From assembly GCA_946811695.1 (NCBI GenBank), contig OX328124.1, positions 57,663,459 through 57,727,458 on the forward strand: a stretch of DNA of 64,000 nucleotides. The letters run 5' to 3'. Of the stretch, positions 23,815 to 33,660 are shown in pieces; positions within the stretch are counted from its first letter, which is position 1, and every line of letters begins with the position of its first letter. Position numbers and translations under genes: made by a program. The stretch comes from Gonocerus acuteangulatus (Eukaryota > Arthropoda > Insecta > Hemiptera > Coreidae). The notes below the pieces were generated by a model, which worked only from the letters and a program-made list of their open reading frames with translations, did not search any database and was not told where the DNA came from.

Positions 23815-23882
23815 GGTCTCCAACCCACATCTCCTGCAAGAGAATTTTAGGCGTTGGGCACAGGACCACGGGGAGACTCACT
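23815..23882 (-). mobile_element. SINE family A head fragment
   Basis: The minus strand reads the tRNA-like head ('GTCTCCCCGTGGTCCTGTGC') and a degraded box B ('GGGTTGGAGACCC'). The body is missing. Confidence 0.5.
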
Positions 23883-23889
23883 TCATCTT

Positions 23890-26160
23890 GTTGCATACAA
23901 GTGGAATATTGGCATATTAGTCGAATTACAATCATGTTTTGATAATTAGGTACATAATCTAACACAAATCAACTTACGCGACATTGTCAACTACGCGATG
24001 AATAATAAAAGTAGAAAATGTATAAATCCTGAAGTAAAGAAGGAAAGAGGATTAGTAGATGTTAAGGGTTGCCGATGAGAAGGAGAGGATTATCCGAGAC
24101 TTGGCGTCTCCATTAATGGGATTCGCCCACTTACCCTGATGACGAAGTCTTTGTAAATTTCCCTATTTACCCTATGACGAAAATGAGAGAGTTTTCTGCT
24201 CTTTCGGCAATCTTGTCCGGTAACATCATACAAACTATCTTACAATATTTAAACGATAAGAAATTAATTTTTATATTTTTCCGCAGAGAGTTTGTTCATT
24301 ATAATTTGAAATAATTAAGATAAAACATTATTGTCAGGATCTCTCTGAACTCCCTGGGCAACCTGTGGCTCTTTTGGAAGAGGTCCGAAAACAAATTAGT
24401 CCTGTTTGGCAAAAAAAAAAAAAGTATTAATTTTAAAAGCCGGGGGCAAATGTTATAGATAATAATTTTTCATTCATTACATTGTGTAATTAATACATGT
24501 TTTTTTTTATTAATAAATAGACTTCTAGTTCAAGTCAATTCCTAAGCATATTTCTAAATGTTTCGTAGCCTTATTACTACCTCTTCAGGGATTTTGTTTC
24601 TGCGGGCTAGCCCAAGCCTGTAATCATATATAATTGAGAATTATATAATTATATTAGATATTGCCTCATCGTAGTAATTATTATTTCCTTCATTGGTTCA
24701 AGCAGGTTCCAAAAAGATATAAAAATGTTGTTCAAATAAATAAAGTTCTGGACTTTTCGTTTCTTTCATTTGTAATATTTCGAAGAGGGTTGGAAATGTC
24801 GGCTGTACCATTCAGAAGCCTAATCTATTTTTTTTATTATTATTATTTTTTATTTTACACGTATCAACCTTTCGGATTATTAACGCCATTGATTATAGGT
24901 TTAAGCATTTCATATTATAAAATGTACCATTGCAATTAACTGTTCTTAAACGGTGATGTGATATTCTTATCTTTAATTTTAATCTTTGAAAATGTTATAT
25001 TATTTTACATGTAGGTTTATTATTTTATTGCAGTTTATTCAGGAGTTCCGTGTATTTTAAAAATTTAACTAAATTTATAATCTTAGTTGGGTCGTCACCT
25101 AATATCTTCACTCAAATTACAGGTGCTGTCATTCTCGTAGGTACGGCAAAGCCTTAATCTATGTCCTGCAAAATAAAAAAGACTTATTATGCGTAATTCG
25201 ATGTCAGTTGGAGGGAACAGTGCTCGAAGATACGGAAATGTTTGATTCGTAGAATTAAATGTCAAATGATAAGAATTTCTAGTCTCAGGCATAGAAATCG
25301 CATCAGGGATAAGTATTATATGTAAATCGGAAGTATGATCGGGATTCAGAATTTTTAATGGAATAATAAAGAATAACTTTGTTGAATTTCTCTGAGTTAT
25401 TATTATTTTTTACAGAGTATAAATCCCCTGCTTGATTCCTCCGAAATAAGATGGAGGTTTGTATTTTGAAGCACAGACAAGTTCGAATGAGAATCCCTTT
25501 ATAAAAGGAGGGCACTATAGTGAGTGTTTACGAGTAGCCTGGCCAGCGCAAAAGGATGGGAAGGAGGGACGCCTCTATAAAATTATTGGTAAGACACAAT
25601 TTGGTCCTGTTCCAAAAATAACTCTCCTTAGGGATGAACCGGAAAGGAGCAATTCAATCGTCAACCTTACACCGGACAGTATTTTTAGCTAGTTGAGAAA
25701 ATAGCTCATCAGTCAGAGGGGGGGGGGGTTGCAATTAAAAACTACACTCTAGGAAGGACTTATCCATTATGAACACTATCTTTATCCTTTTATTATTCCT
25801 TTCTACTTTTCTCTTATATGATGCAACATTTTTTTTTCATTCATTGGAGATAAAATTCATTCGTAATATTGTTAACAAATTAATTCTTAAGAATGTTAAA
25901 ATTCTTAAGGAATAGAACTCGGGAAGACAATATGTTTTATTTTACTTGAATGTTGCGTGAACGCACTATTTTTTGCTGCCATTATTGCTGAATAGTTTTT
26001 CTTAATTTTCTCTTAAAGTAATTCAATTGGGGTAGTCTGACAGTTTTCGGTGGATAAAACTCAAAACTTTTAAATAATTCTATATTTTGTATGTAATAGG
26101 GTAATGAAGTAAACGCTTTGTCAAATCTAAATTGTTAAAATTAATAATTAATTTTTTTAA
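23890..26160. other. Non-coding stretch, nothing firm
   Basis: No recognisable gene, tRNA or element terminus. Short ORFs (24661-24939, 25095-25515, 25459-25692) carry no recognised domain. A ten-base G-run lies near 25720. Confidence 0.45.
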
Positions 26161-26162
26161 AA

Positions 26163-26215
26163 CTATTACGGCGCGTCGACATCTCAGCCATTAGCGCCTC
26201 GAAAACCAGGCCATT
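26163..26215 (-). mobile_element. SINE family A tail fragment
   Basis: 'acggcgcgtcgacatctcag' and 'ccattagcgcc' match the 3' body of family A (complement). The rest is absent. Confidence 0.45.
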
Positions 26216-26404
26216 TATGCCTTAAGCAATGATTAAAAAACGTTTAAGCCGAGACAATCGTTTCGTACTTCGGAACAACAAACGGGAAAGGAGGAATTAA
26301 TTTTCTAATTTTCTTAATTTAAAAAGAAAAATAAGTTCATAGAAATAAGTATAGTTACACTTTTGAATATTAAATTTAGTAACTAGCGAGATGAATATGC
26401 TTAG

Positions 26405-26695
26405 CCGTAAAGTAGATAAGAAATCATGCAATAGTTGGGATTCGGCTAAGTACAAGAATCAGGTTTTCGTAAAAATCTATGTTTAGAACATTTCGGCAAG
26501 GTCTTTGGTAGCTTTCTTCACCGATGATTGCCTAGGCGATGAAGGAAGATCCAAATATTTTCACCATAGTCACCTAAATGCTTTTGTCTTCCTCCCACCC
26601 GAAATATAACCGAAACGTTTTTAATATAGATTTTTACGAAAATGTAATTGTTGGTCTTGGCCGAATGACAACTATTCCCTGACTTCTTAAATGAA
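26405..26695. repeat. Back-to-back pair of family U fragments
   Basis: The left half resembles unit U in minus orientation ('aatagttgggattcggctaa', 'atttcggcaaggtctttggt') and the right half is the same sequence inverted ('ccgaaacgtttttaatatag', 'aactattccctgacttctta'). Together they form an imperfect 290-bp palindrome. The CTGATGA core is disrupted in both halves. Confidence 0.6.
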
Positions 26696-26902
26696 TATGC
26701 GATGAATTAAAAAAAAGGGCTTAAATTTGATGCAAGAAAATATTTATAAATAATGTTCCATATATGCTGTAGTGGACTTAGATGGATTAAATTTACAATG
26801 ACATGAAAAGTTTCTTTGAATAGAAAACGTCTTGTCAATTACATAGCTTATGTCTTGATCTTGTCTCGGCTTCTTTCTCCAGCAGTGCTCGTTGTCCGGT
26901 CG

Positions 26903-27048
26903 TTATATTTCGCCCAAATCCTATTGGGCTTCATCAGACGTGTTCTTTACTCTTCGGGGTGTGCAGGAGCTATTAGCATAGCTCCTGCTCACCCCGAAGA
27001 GTAAAGAACACGTCTGATGAAGCCCAATAGGATTTGGGCGAAATATAA
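26903..27048. repeat. 146-bp near-perfect palindrome with a hammerhead-core-like motif in each arm
   Basis: Arms of about 59 bp match without mismatch from 'ttatatttcgccc' inward. The centre is itself palindromic ('caggagcta' / 'tagctcctg'). Each arm carries CTGATGA, stem GCCCAA / TTGGGC, then GAAA (27014-27043 plus; 26908-26937 minus). A longer similarity to Penelope-type ends is suggested by 'cgttatatttcgccc' and 'gtgctcgttgtccggtcg'. Confidence 0.8.
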
Positions 27049-27049
27049 T

Positions 27050-27830
27050 CAAGACAAGCCCCAGCGAAGGAGCTTAAAGGAGAACAGCTTATGTCTTTTC
27101 TCATATCATCCCCTATCAGTAATATTTTTCATTCTACACAGATAATGAGACTGTTTTAAATATTGCAACCAGTTTTCACGGTCATATAAAAAGTACGTTA
27201 ATGAAGAAGGACCTTAATACGATGTATTTTTGATCGTGATTGAGTCGATTGCTATTCTTACAAACTTTTCTAAGGAAACATCTTTAAGTTCTAAAATGGC
27301 TCCTAAATAAATTATCATTTGCCTGAGGCTGTTAAATGTTCTGTTAAATTCATAGCTACAGACTCTGTCTATAATGGACGCCATGAATGAATTAGTCAAT
27401 TCTTAATCAATAAAGAGGTGCTCAAGTCCCCATCATTAAACCCCAGTATCATTTATTCTTAAAACGTATTGATATGAGAAACGAGAGTGTTAGTCAGTTG
27501 GATGTAATAATGTCAGTGACTTCATTTTCAAATATTCATTTTCCTAAAAAATTAACTCGCCTGGCTGAGAGTACCTACACGAAGCCTTAAATGAAAATAA
27601 TATTGTACATCATTGGCTAAATGCGCTTTGTCTTTTTACCGGAAGGATTGGCGCCATCAGTCAAATTACCTTGAAATTCTGTGATGCAAAGCCGGGTTCC
27701 ATAATTAGTAACGCACTCGAGGGTAAAACTGGACATTTGAAGTTCAAATCACAACCCGACGATATTTCTACATTATTAAGAATTTTAGTATTTTTTAGAT
27801 GATATTAATTCCTATAAATATTATTTTAAT
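27050..27830. other. Non-coding stretch, nothing recognised
   Basis: No recognisable gene or element end. The 27214-27399 ORF has no known motif. Confidence 0.5.
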
Positions 27831-27831
27831 A

Positions 27832-27835
<4 letters not shown>

Positions 27836-27900
<65 letters not shown>
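27836..27900. repeat. (TA)n microsatellite
   Basis: About 65 bp of TA, ending exactly where the Helitron terminus CTAG begins. Confidence 0.97.
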
Positions 27901-27901
<1 letters not shown>

Positions 27902-29346
27902 TAGCTGACCCGGCGAACTTCGTACCGCCTAACAGTCAATTCTTTAATTTTTTTTTAAAATACTTATTCTCCTATTTGGGACACCCGGACAGCTATTAAG
28001 GTATAAAAAAAAAGAAAAAAAGAAACGTAATAAGTCGACAATTAAATTATGTCAAAAAATAAAAATTATAAAACACTTAAAATTCTTTTAATAGTGACTA
28101 AAAAAATCACAATCAAAATTACAATATCAGATTTCTTATTATGATACCTACTTATTATATTTCATTTTATTTTTACTTATTCTAAATTAAGTTTCATTTT
28201 TATTGTAGTACTTAATAGTACACGATATTTTTTGTTTCATTACCTGACGCGTAAATAAACAGAGCAGATGGTTTTCCAACACGGGAACAGGCAACATAAA
28301 ATTAACCATGCGAGAAACATGGGTTTTCTAGATTAATACCACAAACACTTAATGACTGCCCTGGGATTTGTTTATAGTCAAACTGAGCTCATAGGTCCAA
28401 TAGCAACACAGCTGCAGGCACTGTAATGAATTCACAGCAGCTCGATTCAAACTTGCACCATTATTAGTCGAATGTCGCGCTTCGCGGGTCTATTCTAACC
28501 AAATTCTTTCACGTTCATTGCGATCTTCACGTTCCTGGGCAGTACGATTAGATTGATAATTAATTTGATGCGTTGCATTTCGGGTTTTTCTGCCTAAATT
28601 TGTCCGCCGCCTTATAGGAGGCATATTTAGTAAGTCACAAACACACAACACTTTAGTAATTTTATAGAAATTTGTGGCTTTTAGATTTAGTAATATTATA
28701 GATGCACAGCAAAGAGATGTTTAAATTTCAAGTGACATTTTACCACAGACAATTCACATTTTACCAAAGACAATTTGTTTTTGAATAATGTTACCATCGT
28801 ATAAAATTTGACAAATATTGACATTAATATTTATACGATAATAATGTCACTCAATTGTATTGCCTTCGCAGAACCCCTCCACTATCACTTTATGGTATAC
28901 TATTAAAGTTCAAATTGACCTTTAAGTATTATTAAGAATCTTTTGTATGGGAATATAGAAAAGTGGGGTCTTTTTTACTTTGTTAATGGAAATATAAATT
29001 AATTTTAATTGCATTATTAACATGTGATTCTAATGTCACCTAGTGATTACATGTTCTTATTTATTTAATTTTGTTTGCTTATACACAAATAACCAAATAC
29101 GTTAACTGTTAAAAATATTATAATTGAGAACATATGCTTTTATTTAAAAATGAATTTGCGTTAAGAAAGTAAAAAAGACCCGAAAAGGGTTGTTTTTAGA
29201 CTATTTCGGACAATTTTTTTAATTTTTCTCTCCGTAAGAATCATCCACGTACTTCAAGGAATATTATAAAAAAAGAATTAGCGAAATCGGTTCAGTTGTT
29301 CTCGAGATTTGCGCTTACCAACACATTTAGCGATTCATTTCGCGTT
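27901..29346 (-). mobile_element. Internally deleted Helitron (family H2)
   Basis: On the minus strand the 3' end reads GGCG-gtacgaagtt-CGCC (hairpin), then GGGTCAGCTAG, finishing at 27901: hairpin plus CTAG is the Helitron 3' signature. The 5' end carries the sequence 'ATGAATCGCTAAATGTGTTG' and 'ACTGAACCGATTTCGC', repeated at 32295-32488. The first bases of the 5' end are lost. The interior retains the start and end of a Helitron protein. Length is about 1.45 kb, against several kb for an autonomous element. Confidence 0.85.
28200..28624 (-). pseudogene. Helitron protein remnant: N-terminus joined to helicase C-terminus
   Basis: From the minus-strand ATG at 28624 the protein starts MPPIRRRTNLGRKTRNATHQ, the basic start typical of arthropod Helitron proteins. 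About 70 residues later, after stops and a frame change, it continues with the final PIF1-type helicase block: 'TINKSQGQSL', then 'NPCFSHGQFYVACSRVGKP'. The Rep domain and most of the helicase are deleted. It cannot encode a working Rep/helicase. Confidence 0.8.
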
Positions 29347-29386
29347 TCAGAACCCCTAGAGACCGAAAATAACGGTGGTTCAAATT

Positions 29387-29387
<1 letters not shown>

Positions 29388-29460
<73 letters not shown>

Positions 29461-29600
29461 TGTCTGTTCGCTCTCTAGCTCGAAGACGAATGGTCCGATT
29501 TTGATGAAATTTGTTACAAAAATCAATCGTCCAATATGAAAGGTCAAGTTCGTTAACCAGCAAAATCCGCCCACTGGAAGATGGCATTTGGGGCGAAATT
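29388..29600. repeat. (TA)n array and flanking repeat family G
   Basis: A TA array (about 29388-29459) is preceded by 'ataacggtggttcaaat', also found at 61340, and followed by 'tgtctgttcgctctct' and 'aacgaatggtccgattttga', which is similar to 60935-61055 (complement) and 62665-62720. It ends near 'ccgcccactggaag'. Same pairing of repeat ends and TA array as elsewhere. Confidence 0.65.
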
Positions 29601-29757
29601 CGCGCAAAAAAAATCGTAACGCTTACGTTTTTGAGTTCATAAGCTTGTAAGTACTCTTTTTATAGGCTTCTTGGGCTAGGAAAACGAATGGAACCATTTT
29701 CAAGGCGATAGTTTTAACCGTTTTCGAGAAAACTGAAAAAATAATTTTTGAATGCCG

Positions 29758-30470
29758 TTTTTGGTTTGGGTACTTAGAATCATGGGATTCAGTTGAAACA
29801 TTTACTGCATGTTCTACTTTCATTAAAACTAATATGTTGAACTTTTGGTTGCGTTTGGAGTTAAGGAAGGGTTAGAATAAAATATTTTATTAACAGGCAT
29901 AAAAAAGTTTTGGTAACTTTGTATACGTTCCTTAATATCTCGAAAAAGGTTGAGAATTTGGGAAACGGAAGAATACCATTAGAAAGCTTACTAAATGCTC
30001 TACAAAAAAGATTCTAATGAAAGTTTTGATTAGGCGATGTCAATCGGAGAAAAAAGTGCTTAAAACTTTAAAGTAATTGATTTCGCTTATTCGAACTGTT
30101 CTTTTTGTCTTTGATTTTGATACTTAAAATTATGGGATTCAGTTGAAACATTTTCTGCATGTTTGAATTTCATCTACACTAATAAGTTAAAACGTTACGT
30201 TTTACGTAACGTGGTTACATTTGGAGCTAATGAAGGATTAGAATAAAATATTTTATTAACAGACATGAAATGTTTTGGGAACTTCGTATACATTCCCTAA
30301 TATCTCGAAGACGGTTAGGAATATTGGTAAACGGAGGGTTACAATGCGAAAGCTTACTAAATGTTCTACAAAAAAGATTCTGAAACAATTTTTGATTAGG
30401 CTATGTCAATCGGAGAAATAAGTGCTTAAACTTTGAAGTAATTGATTTCGTTTATTCGAACGGTTCTTTT
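29758..30470. repeat. Two-unit tandem repeat, about 355 bp per unit
   Basis: Unit 1 begins near 29758 and unit 2 near 30113. Both contain 'atgggattcagttgaaaca', 'tagaataaaatattttatta' and 'gtcaatcggagaaa' in the same order. The units differ at many positions, so the duplication is old. No coding role seen. Confidence 0.75.
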
Positions 30471-30479
30471 TGTTTGTTT

Positions 30480-31735
30480 TTATTCCTTGTTATTTTTTAA
30501 TTGCTTAAAGTTGGATAATGTATTTGACAATAAAACAGATTAATTAAAATAAGAAAAACAATTCATTGTTAAAAATATATCAGGCTGTACCGTATGAAAT
30601 GTCAGTTTTGGATTTGTCGATTTCCTTCAAATGTCTTGAAACTGTCGAGGCTCCTACTCCGAGTTCTTTGGCATATTCCCTAGTGTTTTTAATTGCTTAT
30701 AGTAGTCAAATGTATTTGTCAATAAAACAGGATACGTATAATTCGAATCAATATTTTGTTTGTTAGAATTCGAAGATGCCGTATGAATATCTAGATTACA
30801 GTACTGGTGTTGATTTCGTTCTTTAGAATTATTTTTGGTATTCCCTATTTTCATCTGTTACCCATAGTTTCTTATTGTTAGTAGGTTTTTCTTATTGATT
30901 ATAGAATATAAATCCATTTGGCTATAAAACAGGATACGTAATATTAGTGACAATATTTCGGAGATTTCTGAGCGAAATACTTTTAAGATTTTCTACCACC
31001 ACGAACGGCTTTTTTCCTCTATTTTTATCCACTAGATAGGCTTTATTTTGCATATTATTCTATATAAGTTTTATTCAGCAGGGGATTCTGATGAAATGTC
31101 GTGTTTTTTCTGTGGATTTTAAATACGATGTATCTAAGATTGGATAACATTAGCGGTTAAGAACTTCACAACGGTTAGATATTATGAGCGAATATGGCGT
31201 TTCAATTCCCGTAGAAACAAGGGGGCCGCAGGAAATTTACCTGCTAAGAGTTAATCCTCAAGAGCTGTAAATATACCCCAGGTATCTGCCGACACAAATA
31301 CAAAGCCTAGGCGGAGAGCACCCCAAAAACTCAGATCCAAACATAAGGTTATATACTAAATATTCATAAAGACTACTTAGTTGTAAACCGATTCATCAAT
31401 TACCAATCAATAGTTTTCAACAAAGGTTATATACTAAATATTGATAAAAAGTATTTAATTAGAAAAAAAAACAATATTCCACAAGACTTGTTTTTGGTCC
31501 ATTTGTGTCTACTCCATAGACTTAATTAGGTATATTATTCTATTGTAGTTGGGCAACTAAACTTTGTTTTATTTTGTTAAATAAAGTTTTTTTTTCTTGA
31601 CTTGTTATTCGTCAAGACTTTTATTTGTCCTTGTGTATTTACTAGATAGGCTTTATTCGGCATATTATTCTATATAGGCTATATTAGGCAGGGTATTCTA
31701 CTCAATCTTGTGTACTTCTTCTTGATCCTTCTGTA
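30480..31735. repeat. Diverged short direct repeats
   Basis: A tract around 'caataaaacaggatacgta' recurs at about 30530, 30720 and 30930. A second tract around 'ggcatattattctata' recurs at about 31050, 31530, 31655 and 32010. These look like old tandem or satellite-like sequence. No gene is evident; the 30566-30766 and 30654-30854 ORFs lie inside the repeats. Confidence 0.5.
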
Positions 31736-31989
31736 CATGGGCGTATATAAAAACAATTTCGGGGGGGGGGCTCAGACCATTTCCAGGGTATGGAATACTA
31801 AATATTTAGAGCTTGGAATAGTTTTAGGCAACTAAAACGCTATTACACGTAAAATAAAATATGTTTTATGAACTAAGTGATCTTATTTAATTTATTTTTA
31901 AGGGTTTTACGAGAAGTTCTTATCATCAATTCAAAACTTCGGGAGGGGCTGCAGCCCCCTCAGCCCCCCCCCCCTCATATATGCCCATG
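31736..31989. mobile_element. hAT-type MITE
   Basis: Inverted ends CATGGGCGTATAT / ATATATGCCCATG with G-runs just inside the left end and C-runs just inside the right end. Flanked by 8-bp near-identical duplications CTTCTGTA (31728-31735) and CTTTTGTA (31990-31997). An 8-bp duplication fits the hAT superfamily. 254 bp, no ORF. Confidence 0.75.
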
Positions 31990-32294
31990 CTTTTGTATCC
32001 TCTAGAAAGGCTTGATTAGGCATATTTTGTATTGATTTATAGAGCTTTGCTTTAGAAAGAGAGCCGGATTGTGTAATTTCCGCTTCTGTGTAAAAGTTAG
32101 TTACTTTGGTCTCCCTGACGCCTTAATATCACTTTTATTCGAGATGTTCGAGAGGATTTTGACAATTTCCATGAGATATATAAAAAAAATAAGTTTATTT
32201 CTTTTCTAAGCTTATCAAATGGCACTAGGGACATGAACGGAACCGCGCTAAGATGCTGCAGTTCCTGCGAGTCGGACTTTTTTATATAATAGAT

Positions 32295-32484
32295 GAATAC
32301 GCGTTAAGAAAATGAAAAAGACCCGAAAAGTGTTGTTTTTAGACTTTTTCAGGCAATTTTTTAAATTTTTCTCTCCGTAAGAACCATCCTCGTAGTTCAA
32401 GGAATATTATAAAAAAAGAATTAGCGAAATCGGTTCAATTGTTCTCGAGATTTGCGCTTACCAACACATTTAGCGATTCATTTT

Positions 32485-32488
<4 letters not shown>
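32295..32488 (-). mobile_element. Helitron H2 5'-end fragment
   Basis: About 190 bp highly similar to 29155-29345 in the same orientation. On the minus strand it begins at a TA-rich tract, then 'AAAAATGAATCGCTAAATG'. The rest of the Helitron is missing beyond 32295, so this is a solo 5' end. Confidence 0.8.

Positions 32489-32540
<52 letters not shown>
32489..32540. repeat. (TA)n microsatellite
   Basis: About 50 bp of TA between the Helitron H2 fragment and SINE family C. Confidence 0.95.
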
Positions 32541-32544
<4 letters not shown>

Positions 32545-32885
32545 GGGCGAAGTTAGCTCAGTGGTAGAGCGCTGGACTAATAAGCTGGAAGCCTGAGTTC
32601 AAATCCCGAGCAAGCACTAAAGATTTTTTCTTCAAGTGTCTTCGTTCATGGGTCGAATTTGGTCTCCCTGACCGTCCCTAGGCCAACCCAGCCTTTAATT
32701 AATTAATTAATAATGGGTACCTTGGTTGGTGCTAATGACTCTAGCAGTCGTAGCAGCCAAGGGGAAAATCAGGCGGCCGGAGCATAGTACTGACCACACT
32801 ATCTCCCTAGTGTGCCGTATGGTCATGAATATGATACCTCTATAGTATCTGGCCCTCAGGGCCCTCGTGGCCTGTTACGGGACTG

Positions 32886-32890
<5 letters not shown>
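32541..32890 (+). mobile_element. tRNA-headed SINE, family C
   Basis: It starts 'gggggcgaagttagctcagt' with box A 'TAGCTCAGTGG' and box B 'GAGTTCAAATCCC', tRNA-like over about 72 bp. The acceptor-stem halves do not pair well, so it is not a functional tRNA. A body of about 270 bp follows, with 'taatgactctagcagtcg' shared with 7580-7600. It is framed by TA arrays on both sides. Confidence 0.8.
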
Positions 32891-32935
<45 letters not shown>

Positions 32936-32943
32936 TATATATA
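32891..32943. repeat. (TA)n microsatellite
   Basis: TA run with one AA interruption between the SINE and Helitron H1 copy 2. Confidence 0.95.
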
Positions 32944-33660
32944 TTCACTCACTCACTCACTCACCTATCATAGCCCAGCCCAAACCACTTGACAGAAAAC
33001 TCTTTAGCATTCTAAAACTCGCTAAGAAAGGATTTTTTGATATTCAAATTTTTAAATTTTTTTTAGAGAGGTTTGAATATTTAGTTGGTTAGAGAGCAAG
33101 CACGCCTAGCCAGCAAGCGTTGCTAGGACGATAACAGGTCAGCTGTTACCGTATTTTATTTATTTCTCAATATTATTTCCATTTGAGTTTCATTTCAACT
33201 ATGATGACAGACCTTGAATTACTAGAAATAAACTGTGATTTTGTCCCTCATAGAGTTTTCACTATACCTGGTGGTGGTCCATCCGAGGTAATAATATCCC
33301 GAACCCTTGCACAGCCTCCCCACCCACCAGTCAGAGCACCTCTTGGTAATGCTCGCAAATATAATGAGTGTTTCTAAATGACATCATGGAAACATAAATT
33401 TTAACGTACATTTATAATTGACAGCGAATTTTAACCCGTACTGGTTAAACTGCTGTTACTGCTAACTTATAGATAACGGGTTATCTCTACGTTATATTGT
33501 ACTTTGATTACTTATCAATTGATAAATAACTTATAGTATGACGGGAACCGTGCTATAATAAACTGCACAAAATTATTGTCACGTTAATTTTAGCGATGCG
33601 TTATTTAACGCAAGAAAATAACTACTTATCTGCCGTGACAAAGCACGAGTATTCAACTAG
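32944..33660 (+). mobile_element. Helitron H1, second copy
   Basis: Same order of sequence as 17350-18251: ACTCACTCACC, 'cagcccaaaccacttgacag', the short ORF, and the end 'tgccgtgacaaagcac', then 'attcaactag' before T. The 3' hairpin has a mismatch. The 5' 'TCTACTATA' start is replaced by a TA array. It lacks the 5S insertion, giving the empty site. The conserved ORF is at 33201-33377 and is shorter after an indel. Confidence 0.8.
33201..33377 (+). CDS. Short conserved ORF inside Helitron H1 copy 2
   Basis: 58 residues starting MMTDLELLEINCDFVPHRVF, aligned with the ORF at 17768-17989. It ends at a stop created after a frame change near 'ARKY'. Function unknown. See the first copy. Confidence 0.25.
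   Translation: MMTDLELLEINCDFVPHRVFTIPGGGPSEVIISRTLAQPPHPPVRAPLGNARKYNECF

Noticed and set aside
32541..32616. Possible functional tRNA gene
   Set aside because: Boxes A and B are good but the acceptor stem does not pair and a SINE body follows directly.
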